The notes under the pieces: model-generated
What the model saw: the letters and a program-made list of their open reading frames with translations, nothing else
What the model was told of the DNA's origin: nothing
Databases searched by the model: none
Position numbers and translations under genes: made by a program
In this document: piece after piece, positions 46,740 through 54,617 of the stretch
Layout of the letters: the number at the start of each line of letters is the position of its first letter
Position numbering within the stretch: position 1 is the stretch's first letter
DNA from: Companilactobacillus suantsaicola
GTDB taxonomy: Bacteria > Bacillota > Bacilli > Lactobacillales > Lactobacillaceae
Assembly: GCF_004745525.1 (NCBI RefSeq)
Contig: NZ_RKLY01000001.1
Location: 62,001-126,000 of the forward strand
Direction of reading: 5' to 3'
DNA: 64,000 nucleotides

Positions 46740-47456
46740 ATGCCAGAATATTTGTACAGCAAGATAGCGGATAAATTAGAAAAGGTTATCAAAGATGGGG
46801 AGTATGGAGTTCATCAAAAATTACCGTCGGAAACAGAATTGTCATTTCAATTTGATACTTCACGTTTAACGATTCGTAAGTCAATTGAAGAATTGGAAAA
46901 AAGACAATTAGTTGTTAAAGATCGTAATCGGGGAACATTTGTCTTAGCGCCGGATAGTCGAATTTCCAGTGGTAGTAATGGGTTAGTTGGTTTCTCTGAA
47001 GTGGCGAAAAGGATGCACTTAAAGAGCCATACACAAGTATTGTCATTTTTGGAAACATCAGATGTTTCTAACACTGTAAAAGATCAATTAAGACTGTCAG
47101 ATAAAGAAATGGTTTGGAAAATAATTCGTTTAAGATCAATAGACGATTACTCCATGACCCATGAGGAAATCTATTTAAAGCAGAAGTTTGCAAAAAATCT
47201 TAATCGGGAAAAGGCTTCAGGTTCACTCTTTGAAATTATTGAAAAAACAATAAAAATTGCATATGGAAGTCAGGAATTAGAATCGGTTTTATCGAGTGAG
47301 AAATTGAGCCATGAAATGAACATAAAAGCGGGTTCACCCGGCTTTTTAGCTCATACAACATCTTATTCTGCTGATGGTTATCCGATTCTTTATGATGAGT
47401 CTTTTTATCGTGCTGATAAATATACATTTCATAATATTTTGTATCGACATAATTGA
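46740..47456 (+). CDS. GntR family regulator, HutC/UTRA type
   Basis: 238 residues. The winged helix-turn-helix domain (about 1-70) has KLPSETELSFQFDTSRLTIRKSIEELEKRQLV and RGTFV. A UTRA effector-binding domain follows (about 90-235), with a typical end YDESFYRADKYTFHNIL. Such regulators sense small sugars, amino acids or phosphosugars. It lies 12 bases after the Ntn hydrolase and slightly overlaps the upstream end of the M20 reading frame. I infer that it binds the palindrome at 45713-45726 and the related site at 56670. Confidence 0.92.
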   Translation: MPEYLYSKIADKLEKVIKDGEYGVHQKLPSETELSFQFDTSRLTIRKSIEELEKRQLVVKDRNRGTFVLAPDSRISSGSNGLVGFSEVAKRMHLKSHTQVLSFLETSDVSNTVKDQLRLSDKEMVWKIIRLRSIDDYSMTHEEIYLKQKFAKNLNREKASGSLFEIIEKTIKIAYGSQELESVLSSEKLSHEMNIKAGSPGFLAHTTSYSADGYPILYDESFYRADKYTFHNILYRHN

Positions 47457-47473
47457 GGAAAGGTGGGAAAATC

Positions 47474-48778
47474 TTGAACGATGTTCGTGAAGATTTTATT
47501 ACACTGTATTCTAAATATGAAAAACAGTTCATCGATTATTTTAAAGGTTTAGTATCCATTCCTAGCGTAAAGGGGAATAGAACTTATCAGGCTCCATTTG
47601 GAATTGGGCCTAAAAGGGCATTGGAATATATGCTTAAGCTTGCAGATGAGTTAGGATTTCGAGTTGGTCAAATCTCAGATCGAGTTGGTTGGCTAGAATA
47701 TGGCCCCAATACTGATGAATATTTTGCTGTACTGGGTCATTTAGATGTCGTGGATGTAGTAGATGATTGGAATTATCCGCCATTCGACTTAAGCATTTCA
47801 AAACAACGCTTTTTTGGTAGAGGAGTTTTAGATAATAAAGGTCCATTCATTTCTACGGTTTTTGCTCTATATCTAATAAAAGAACAAAATGTACCTTTAA
47901 AAAAAAGAATCAGAATAATTTTTGGAACAGATGAAGAATCAGGTAGCAATGATATTCCATTCTATTTAGATAAGGAAATTCCACCATATGCTGGATTTAC
48001 TCCAGATTGTAAATTTCCTATTGTTTATGGTGAGCGGGGATTGTTAGATTTAACCATAAATTGTGCAATAACCGATGATTCTCTTGAGCAAATTGAAAAG
48101 ATCAGTGGGGTATTTGATAAGAGTTTTATTCCAGACGAGGCATCGATAACAATTGACGGAATAGCAACTGACTTTAAAGGAGAAAAATCGCCAAGCAATG
48201 CTCCTGATATGGCCAAGAATGTACTACCTATGTTAGTCAATAAAGCCAGTTCATTGAATGGACAAAGTGGAGAAACTTTTAAATGGATAAATGATAAGTT
48301 TTCAAATCAGACGGACGGTAAAAATTTGGGACTTAATTTTGAAGATGCTAAATCAGGTAAATTACAATTATCATTTTATAAAATAGAAAAGAAAAATAAT
48401 TTGTTGAGTATAAGCTTTTCAATGCGTTATCCAGTTTCAATAACGTTTGAACAAATATTAAAGCAATTAGAAACAGAACTCTTATCAAATATGACAGTTG
48501 AGATTAATAGAAATATGCCTTCAGTTGTCAAAAGCACGGATCAGAATTTTATTAAAAGCTTTTCTAAAATTTATGAGAATGATACTGGTTTAAATGGTAA
48601 ACCAGTTACTACTACTGGAGCGACATATGCACGTAGCATGCCAAATATAGTAGCATTTGGACCATCATTCCCAGGGCAAAAGGGAATTGCACATAAAGGT
48701 GATGAATGGCTAAATGTGAAAGATTGGCAAATGATGATGGAAATTTATTACGATTGCTTAAAAAATGAATTGTGTTAA
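47474..48778 (+). CDS. M20 family dipeptidase (PepV-like)
   Basis: 434 residues. All active-site blocks are present: GHLDVVD (about 88-94), GRGVLDNKGP (about 115-124), GTDEESGSND (about 148-157, general base Glu), TPDCKFP (about 171-177) and IAHKGDEW (about 411-418). TTG 47474 is the start, seven bases behind AGGTGGG; an earlier in-frame TTG at 47453 overlaps the GntR gene. It is a paralog of the gene at 27848. Its position between the regulator and a PTS IIC suggests that it cleaves a dipeptide-like product imported or released by the operon. Confidence 0.9.
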   Translation: MNDVREDFITLYSKYEKQFIDYFKGLVSIPSVKGNRTYQAPFGIGPKRALEYMLKLADELGFRVGQISDRVGWLEYGPNTDEYFAVLGHLDVVDVVDDWNYPPFDLSISKQRFFGRGVLDNKGPFISTVFALYLIKEQNVPLKKRIRIIFGTDEESGSNDIPFYLDKEIPPYAGFTPDCKFPIVYGERGLLDLTINCAITDDSLEQIEKISGVFDKSFIPDEASITIDGIATDFKGEKSPSNAPDMAKNVLPMLVNKASSLNGQSGETFKWINDKFSNQTDGKNLGLNFEDAKSGKLQLSFYKIEKKNNLLSISFSMRYPVSITFEQILKQLETELLSNMTVEINRNMPSVVKSTDQNFIKSFSKIYENDTGLNGKPVTTTGATYARSMPNIVAFGPSFPGQKGIAHKGDEWLNVKDWQMMMEIYYDCLKNELC

Positions 48779-48823
48779 GGAGTCTTTATAGAGATAAATA
48801 AATTAATTAAGAGGTGAAACGCC

Positions 48824-50164
48824 ATGTTTAACAAGTTAGAAAGCGGCTTAATGCCAGTGGCTGAAAAGCTGGGCAGAAACAAGATTTTAGTTGCCATCAG
48901 AGATGGTTTTTTAATCACTACCCCATTAATTATTGTTGGTTCATTTTTCTTACTATTTTCAAATTTTCCAATACCAGGTTGGGAAGGATTCTGGAATAAT
49001 ATTTTAGGTGATAATTGGTCATCATGGTTTACAAATGTTTCAGGAGCAGTTTTTGACATGATTGGTTTCTTATCATGTATGGGGACTGCTTATGCTTATG
49101 GTAGACAATTAAAAGTTGACGCAATTCAAGGAGCAGCCGTTGCAATTATCGGTTATTTGATTTTGACACCTTTACAAATAACGGCAAAAGGATTGAAAGA
49201 TCCATTGAGTGCGATTGATATGCAATATCTTGGAACTAACGGAATATTTTTAGGTTTAGTAGTGGCATTGCTTTCTGTTCAAGTTTATGCCTATGCAACT
49301 AAAAAGGGATGGACTATTAAGATGCCTGATGGTGTCCCACCAGCAGTCACTCAATCATTTGCTGCTTTAGTACCAAGTGGAATTGTTATGGTTATTTTCT
49401 TCTTTATTAGAATTGGCTTTGAATTTACAACATTCCAAACATTCCATAATTTTATTTTTGAAATTTTACAAACACCGTTAAAGGGTGTCGGTAATACGTT
49501 AACTGCTCAGATTGTATATTCCTTAGCATGTACAATTTTCTGGTTCTTTGGAATTAATGGACCAGCAGTTGCAAATTCAGTTTTTGGCCCAATTACAAGG
49601 GTTCTTACGATGGAAAACTTGGATGCTTTTCAGGCAGGGAAAGCCTTGCCTAATATTTTTACTGATCCATTCTCAAACTTCTTCACAAACTTTGGCGGTG
49701 GGGGAAGTACCTTGTCGCTGATTATCATTATGATATTTTTCTGTAAATCTGAAAGAATTAAAAAGTTAGCTAATTTGTCATTGGTGCCTGGAATTTTTGG
49801 TATTAATGAACCAATTATTTTTGGACTTCCAATTGTTTTAAATCCAATTATTATTATTCCATTTATATTAGTTCCTACGATGAATTTGATTTTGTCAACT
49901 ATTGTTACAAAGATTGGATTAATTCCTTACACAAATGGTGTGGCCTTACCGTGGACCACTCCAATAGGATTTTCAGGTTACTTATCTACAGGTAGTTTAG
50001 TAGCCTCGTTATGGCAATTCGTTCTATTGGCTTTAGGATGTTTAGTTTACTATCCATTTATAAAAACATTGGATAAGCAATATTTGAAAGAGGAAGCTGA
50101 AGCTAAAAAATCAAAAGAAACAGATGATTTATCGTTTGATGATCTTTCGTTAGACGATTTATAG
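48824..50164 (+). CDS. PTS cellobiose-type IIC permease without its own IIA/IIB
   Basis: 446 residues, about ten hydrophobic segments. Family blocks: VAIRDGFLITTPLIIVGSFF, KMPDGVPPAVTQSFAALVPSG, FWFFGINGPAVANSV, FGINEPIIFGLPIVLNP. The C-terminus has a Lys- and Asp-rich tail with a duplicated (S)FDDLSLDDL element. No IIA or IIB gene is in this operon, so it must borrow them (the pair at 31.8-32.5 kb is one candidate) or transport in another way. It sits between two peptidase groups, which suggests a glycosylated amino-acid or peptide substrate; this is inference. Confidence 0.9.
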   Translation: MFNKLESGLMPVAEKLGRNKILVAIRDGFLITTPLIIVGSFFLLFSNFPIPGWEGFWNNILGDNWSSWFTNVSGAVFDMIGFLSCMGTAYAYGRQLKVDAIQGAAVAIIGYLILTPLQITAKGLKDPLSAIDMQYLGTNGIFLGLVVALLSVQVYAYATKKGWTIKMPDGVPPAVTQSFAALVPSGIVMVIFFFIRIGFEFTTFQTFHNFIFEILQTPLKGVGNTLTAQIVYSLACTIFWFFGINGPAVANSVFGPITRVLTMENLDAFQAGKALPNIFTDPFSNFFTNFGGGGSTLSLIIIMIFFCKSERIKKLANLSLVPGIFGINEPIIFGLPIVLNPIIIIPFILVPTMNLILSTIVTKIGLIPYTNGVALPWTTPIGFSGYLSTGSLVASLWQFVLLALGCLVYYPFIKTLDKQYLKEEAEAKKSKETDDLSFDDLSLDDL

Positions 50165-50177
50165 AGAGGTGAGCGCT

Positions 50178-50699
50178 ATGAAAATTATTTTTATTTTTGA
50201 TCAAATTCAAGCTGGATTAGGTGGTAAAGAAAACGGAAACGTTGAGTTAGGTGGAAAAAAACTTGGAATTGGATCTACCAATATGTTTGATTCGCTTTTA
50301 AAAGAGGATAATTCGGAAATAATTGCAACTTTATATAGCGGTGATGATTACTTCTTGAAAAATCATGAAATTGTATCTAAAAAAATGGCGGCTATGGTTA
50401 GGAAATTACAACCTGATATTGTTATTTGTGGTCCAGCATTTAACTATGAAAAATTTGGAAAAATGTGTGGAGAAGTAGGATTCAAGATTGAACAAAAGGT
50501 TCATATTCCGGTGGTTGCTGCAATGTCTGTAGAATGTACTGAAGCAATTTCTGAATACAAAGACAAAATTGATATAGTAAAAATGCCTAAAAAAGGTGGA
50601 ACTGGACTAACTGCTTCTCTCAAGAATATTATTGATTTAGCAAAGAAAAAGGTTCAGAAGGAAGATTACTCTGATTTGAAGAAAGAAATCTGTTACTGA
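50178..50699 (+). CDS. Short GrdB-like protein (glycine/sarcosine/betaine reductase B family)
   Basis: 173 residues. The central part, ATLYSGDDYFLKNHE and then PDIVICGPAFNYEKFGKMCGEV (about 90-111), is close to the N-terminal part of GrdB, whose form is AGPAFNAGRYGxACG. The C-terminal half of GrdB with the selenocysteine loop is missing. Full glycine reductase also needs GrdA and GrdC, and neither is present. Similar short GrdB-related genes are annotated as putative oxidoreductases in Firmicutes; no reaction is known to me. Start ATG 50178, six bases behind GAGAGGTG. Coupled to the IIC upstream and an M42 gene downstream. Confidence 0.75.
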   Translation: MKIIFIFDQIQAGLGGKENGNVELGGKKLGIGSTNMFDSLLKEDNSEIIATLYSGDDYFLKNHEIVSKKMAAMVRKLQPDIVICGPAFNYEKFGKMCGEVGFKIEQKVHIPVVAAMSVECTEAISEYKDKIDIVKMPKKGGTGLTASLKNIIDLAKKKVQKEDYSDLKKEICY

Positions 50700-50710
50700 G
50701 GAGATTAATG

Positions 50711-51772
50711 ATGAATTCGATGGTAGATAAAACATTATTAAATGAGGTTATCAACGCACCAGGGGTTTCCGGAAATGAAAAGGCCATTTCACAAGTACTT
50801 AGAAATGAATTTAAAAAGTACTCTGATGAAATTATATATGATAATTTGGGGTCAATTTATGCAGTAAAAAAGAGTAAACAAAAAAATGCTCCACACGTTT
50901 TGATTTCTGGTCATATGGATGAAGTGGGATTTATTATTAAAAAATTCAATGAGAACGGAACGGTAAAGGCACTTTCCTTAGGTGAAATTAATAAAAATTG
51001 TTTATTAGGAACAGCAGTTCTACTACCAGCTCGGGATTTACATGGTACTATTTTAGGATTCGATGTTGAGGGTAATGCATTAGATTCTAAAGGAGATGTG
51101 CTCATTGATTTTGGGTTTAGTAATTTAAATGAACTAGAAGAAAGTGATATTAAATTAGGTGATAGAGTTTCTTTTCTTCCAGTTCTGAATAAAAATGAAA
51201 ACTCAAGTAAAATATTTGCTAGTAATTGGAATGGAAGATATGCTCCTCTAATGGAAATTGAGTTTCTAAAAGAAATACAAAATGAATCATTTGATTTTGA
51301 TTTGTTTGTTGGGTGTACTGTCCAGGAACAAGTTGGGTTACGAGGTGTTCAAACTGCTACGAATTTGGTTAAACCAGACTTGGGAATTGTACTGGATACA
51401 GATCAGGCCTTTGATTATCAAGAAAAAGTTGATGATAGAATTGGTTGCTTAGGAAAAGGACTATTAGTTAATTTTTATGATAAAACGGTTTTGCCAAATC
51501 GATTACTAATTTCTGAGCTTAAAAAATTGTGTCGTAATAAGAGGATTCCGTTCCAATTTTATTATTCAATGGAAGGGTCAGATGCAGCCTGGATTAATAA
51601 GCTAAGAACTGGATGCCCAACACTATTTATAAATGTTCCTATCAGAAATATGAATACCCCTAACTCTGTTCTTGATTTAAATGATTTTTCATCTGCCAAA
51701 GAAGCACTTTTAGATTTTGTTGGAGAATTGAATACAGATAAAATTCAATCATTTAAAGAAGAGAATAGGTAG
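50711..51772 (+). CDS. M42 peptidase-like protein, probably catalytically inactive
   Basis: 353 residues of the M42 (TET aminopeptidase/FrvX) fold, paralogous to the next gene. The first His motif SGHMDEVGF (His68) is kept. Other metal or catalytic positions have changed. The usual FDDR is WNGR (about 172-175), so the bridging Asp is lost. QEEVG is QEQVG (about 205-209), and the C-terminal YMHSP is NMNTP, so the His ligand is lost. I read all three changes in the DNA, and the frame is intact. A regulatory or structural partner of the active paralog is the likely role. ATG 50708 is also possible. Confidence 0.8.
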   Translation: MNSMVDKTLLNEVINAPGVSGNEKAISQVLRNEFKKYSDEIIYDNLGSIYAVKKSKQKNAPHVLISGHMDEVGFIIKKFNENGTVKALSLGEINKNCLLGTAVLLPARDLHGTILGFDVEGNALDSKGDVLIDFGFSNLNELEESDIKLGDRVSFLPVLNKNENSSKIFASNWNGRYAPLMEIEFLKEIQNESFDFDLFVGCTVQEQVGLRGVQTATNLVKPDLGIVLDTDQAFDYQEKVDDRIGCLGKGLLVNFYDKTVLPNRLLISELKKLCRNKRIPFQFYYSMEGSDAAWINKLRTGCPTLFINVPIRNMNTPNSVLDLNDFSSAKEALLDFVGELNTDKIQSFKEENR

Positions 51773-51784
51773 GTGTCAGTAAAG

Positions 51785-52879
51785 ATGGTTAAATTTAATG
51801 AAGTAGATTTGAATTTGTTAAAAAATCTATCTGAAGCTGATGGAATTGGTGGAAGAGAAAGGGAAGTTAGTAGAGTAGTAACCTCATTTGGTGAAAAGTA
51901 TTCTGATGAAATAGAATATGATAACTTGGGGTCAACTATTTTAAAGTCCTATGGTGATAAAAAAGGGCCAATAATCATGTTGTCTAGTCATATGGATGAA
52001 GTTGGGTTTATGGTTAGAAGTATTACTGATGATGGGTATATAAAATTGCTTCCTGTTGGAGGCTGGTGGGGACATGTTATGCCAGCGCAAGAAATGACGA
52101 TCACCACTGAGGATAATAAAAAAATTATTGGAGTGGTTGGATCAAGAGCACCGCATGGTCTACCAGATAGTATTAAGAATAAAGTGATTGCACCCAAAGA
52201 TTTATTTTTAGATATTGGTGTTCCGTCGAGAAAATATGCAGAACATTTAGGTATTCAAATTGGAGATATGATTACCCCAAATGTAAAATTTAGACAAATG
52301 AATGATCCTAATTATTTAATGGGAAAAGCTTTTGATGATCGTTTAAGCGTCGGAGCTGCATTGGAAGTGATGAGAAATCTTTCTATGGAAAGTCATTATG
52401 CCGATGTCTATCATGCCGCAACGGTTCAAGAAGAAGTTGGTATACGTGGTGCTAGAACAGCAGTTCATACCATTAAACCCGATATCGCGATTGCTATGGA
52501 TGTTACCACTGCAACAGATACACCAATTGATGATGAAGGGATGAAACTAGGCGGAGGAGTGATTCTATCTGTACTGGATTCATTAACCATGGCAAACAAT
52601 GGTTTGCTTCAAACAATGGAAGATATAGTTTCTGATTTGAATCTAGATGTAAGATATGACTTTATGACTGTTGGTGGAACCGATGCATGTAACATTCACA
52701 AGATGCTGGAAGGTGTTTTAACGATGACAATTTCAATGCCGACCCGTTATATGCATTCACCAAGATTGATGGTTCATAGACGTGACTATGAACAAACTAT
52801 AAAATTGATAACAGAATTTTGTCGACGTGCTGATTGGTCAACAGTAGATAAATTAAAGAAATCAGCAGGAATAAAATAA
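51785..52879 (+). CDS. M42 family metallopeptidase, active-site intact
   Basis: 364 residues. All M42 signatures are present: SSHMDEVGF (His about 67), GKAFDDRLSVG (bridging Asp about 182), VQEEVGIRGA (about 219-228), AMDVTTATD and RYMHSP (about 319-324). M42 enzymes form large cage-like dodecamers that trim short peptides; close relatives (FrvX, SgcX) occur in PTS operons. It follows the inactive paralog directly (12-base gap to the chosen ATG, shorter if GTG 51773 is used). Last gene of the operon; terminator downstream. Confidence 0.9.
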   Translation: MVKFNEVDLNLLKNLSEADGIGGREREVSRVVTSFGEKYSDEIEYDNLGSTILKSYGDKKGPIIMLSSHMDEVGFMVRSITDDGYIKLLPVGGWWGHVMPAQEMTITTEDNKKIIGVVGSRAPHGLPDSIKNKVIAPKDLFLDIGVPSRKYAEHLGIQIGDMITPNVKFRQMNDPNYLMGKAFDDRLSVGAALEVMRNLSMESHYADVYHAATVQEEVGIRGARTAVHTIKPDIAIAMDVTTATDTPIDDEGMKLGGGVILSVLDSLTMANNGLLQTMEDIVSDLNLDVRYDFMTVGGTDACNIHKMLEGVLTMTISMPTRYMHSPRLMVHRRDYEQTIKLITEFCRRADWSTVDKLKKSAGIK

Positions 52880-52889
52880 TTTGGAAAAG

Positions 52890-52921
52890 TGGTTGAATTT
52901 ATTAGATTCAGCCATTTTTTT
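52890..52921 (+). terminator. Terminator of the aspartylglucosaminidase-M42 operon
   Basis: TGGTTGAAT pairs with ATTCAGCCA (one G-T pair) and seven T follow. Confidence 0.82.
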
Positions 52922-52968
52922 ATGTAAAGGATTACAATTGAAGTAAAAGTAAAACAAAGGAGAAGATT

Positions 52969-53739
52969 ATGGACATAAAAATGATTGCCATTGATATGGA
53001 TGGCACTCTTTTGGATGATAAAAAGAAAATTTCCGCTGATAATAAGCTAGCAATTAAAAAAGCTTTGGATCAAGGCATAAAAGTTGTTTTGAATTCAGGT
53101 CGTTCTTATGATGGCATAATTGATAGCTGCCATGAATTAGGGATATCAGGTGGTGATCAATATATTATCGAGTTTGGCGGTAATATAATTGAAAGTTTAA
53201 ATAAGAAAATTCATTATCGAAAAGTTTTAGAAAATACCACTTGTCAAGAAATTGCTGAGCAATTAACCGATGAAAAAATCACGCATATTTTAATCGATAC
53301 TAAAGGAAATATTTACGACTCCTATCAAGAATGGATGGAGAAACGAATGCTTGATCCGGAATTAGGTATTGTAAAGTTTTTGATGCACACAAGAAAGCAC
53401 AAATTAAATGCATTAGCTGCAAAATTGCATCAAAAATTTGATCAAAAATTCTTTATCGTTATAACGAGTCCACGAGATATTGAACTATTTCCGAAAGATG
53501 TTAATAAGGGCCTAGCCTTACAAAAACTAGCTAAGCGTCTAAAAATTAATATGAAGCAAGTATTGACGATTGGTGATTTGGATAATGATGTACCAATGTT
53601 GAAATTAGCTGGTATGGGAGTTGCCATGGCTAATTCACCACAAAGGATTAAAGATTTCGCTGATGACATAACGCTTGATAACAATCATAGCGGCGTTGCA
53701 GCGGCAATTAAAAAATATGCATTAGATGAGGATAAGTAA
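52969..53739 (+). CDS. Cof-type HAD-superfamily phosphatase
   Basis: 256 residues. Motif I IDMDGTLLDD, motif II VLNSGRS, motif III Lys in NKGLALQ, motif IV GDLDNDVPML. The cap is a little shorter than in its neighbour. It overlaps the next HAD gene by one base (TAATG), so the two are translated together. ATG behind AAGGAGAAG. Confidence 0.88.
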   Translation: MDIKMIAIDMDGTLLDDKKKISADNKLAIKKALDQGIKVVLNSGRSYDGIIDSCHELGISGGDQYIIEFGGNIIESLNKKIHYRKVLENTTCQEIAEQLTDEKITHILIDTKGNIYDSYQEWMEKRMLDPELGIVKFLMHTRKHKLNALAAKLHQKFDQKFFIVITSPRDIELFPKDVNKGLALQKLAKRLKINMKQVLTIGDLDNDVPMLKLAGMGVAMANSPQRIKDFADDITLDNNHSGVAAAIKKYALDEDK

Positions 53740-54551
53740 TGGATTATAAATTGATAGCACTAGATATGGACGATACGCTCTTGACTTCTGAGAAAACAAT
53801 CTCAACTAAGAATATTTCAGTAATCAAAAAAGCCTTGGCCAAAGGCATTAAAGTTGTTCTTTGTTCAGGTAGAACTCATAACGCTATAACGGGTTATGCC
53901 GAGACATTAGGAATCAGTGGATCAGAACAGTATATGATTACTAATGGTGGTGGCATTATTGAAAATATGGACGGTAAAGTCATTTACCAACAAACTTTAA
54001 GTAATCAATTTTATCGAGAATTTGTTGATTTTGCACAAAGAAATCGTTTGAATTATAACGTCGTTGATTCAAAAGGTCAGACTTACACTAGTCATTTTGA
54101 AAATATTGATAAATACACTATCACCCAAGCTTTTGAAAATGATAATGGACTCTTGATTCGTGAACCAGATGAATTGCCGGGAGATTTTGAAATCGTCAAA
54201 GCAATCATTAATGGGAACGAGAAGAAACTCGATTCGATTTCACAAATGGTACACGAACGTTTTGATCAAGATTACTTTGTGGTTAGAACTGGGGTCGGCT
54301 TTCTAGAGATTTTCCCGCAACATGTTAATAAAGGCGTCGCTGTTAAAAATTTGGCGGAGTCTCTTGATATTGATCTCAAGCAAGTTATTGCCATGGGTGA
54401 TCGGGATAATGATATTCCTATGATCAAGCTTGCTGGCGTGGGTGTTGCGATGGACAATGCCACGGAAGGGGTTAAAGAAGTCTGTGATTTCGTAACGGCT
54501 GATAACAACCATGATGGTGTTGGTTTAGCAATAGAGAAGTTTGCTTTGTAA
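53739..54551 (+). CDS. Cof-type HAD-superfamily phosphatase, paralog of the gene at 20955
   Basis: 270 residues. Motif I LDMDDTLLTS, motif II VLCSGRT, motif III NKGVAVK, motif IV GDRDNDIPMI. It is nearly collinear with the protein at 20955 through the whole chain, including YMITNGGGIIENMDG, FVVRTGVGFLEIFPQ and ADNNHDGVGLAIEKF. The two are therefore recent paralogs with probably similar substrates. Second gene of a two-gene unit just before dhaKLM. Confidence 0.88.
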   Translation: MDYKLIALDMDDTLLTSEKTISTKNISVIKKALAKGIKVVLCSGRTHNAITGYAETLGISGSEQYMITNGGGIIENMDGKVIYQQTLSNQFYREFVDFAQRNRLNYNVVDSKGQTYTSHFENIDKYTITQAFENDNGLLIREPDELPGDFEIVKAIINGNEKKLDSISQMVHERFDQDYFVVRTGVGFLEIFPQHVNKGVAVKNLAESLDIDLKQVIAMGDRDNDIPMIKLAGVGVAMDNATEGVKEVCDFVTADNNHDGVGLAIEKFAL

Positions 54552-54555
54552 TAAT

Positions 54556-54607
54556 TTGGGAAAAATTTCCAGAAATAATATAATAAAATTGTATTGAAAA
54601 CGTTTAG
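54556..54607 (+). promoter_or_regulatory. dhaKLM promoter with overlapping cre-like site
   Basis: TTGGGA (54556-54561), 17 bases, TATAAT (54579-54584). TTGAAAACGTTTAG (54594-54607) contains the cre core AAAACGTTT close to the expected start of transcription. Repression by CcpA on rich sugar is likely. Confidence 0.7.
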
Positions 54608-54617
54608 GGAGGTAATT

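Noticed and set aside
47236-47846. Minus-strand frames over the GntR/M20 junction
   Set aside because: Shadows of two well-supported plus-strand genes.
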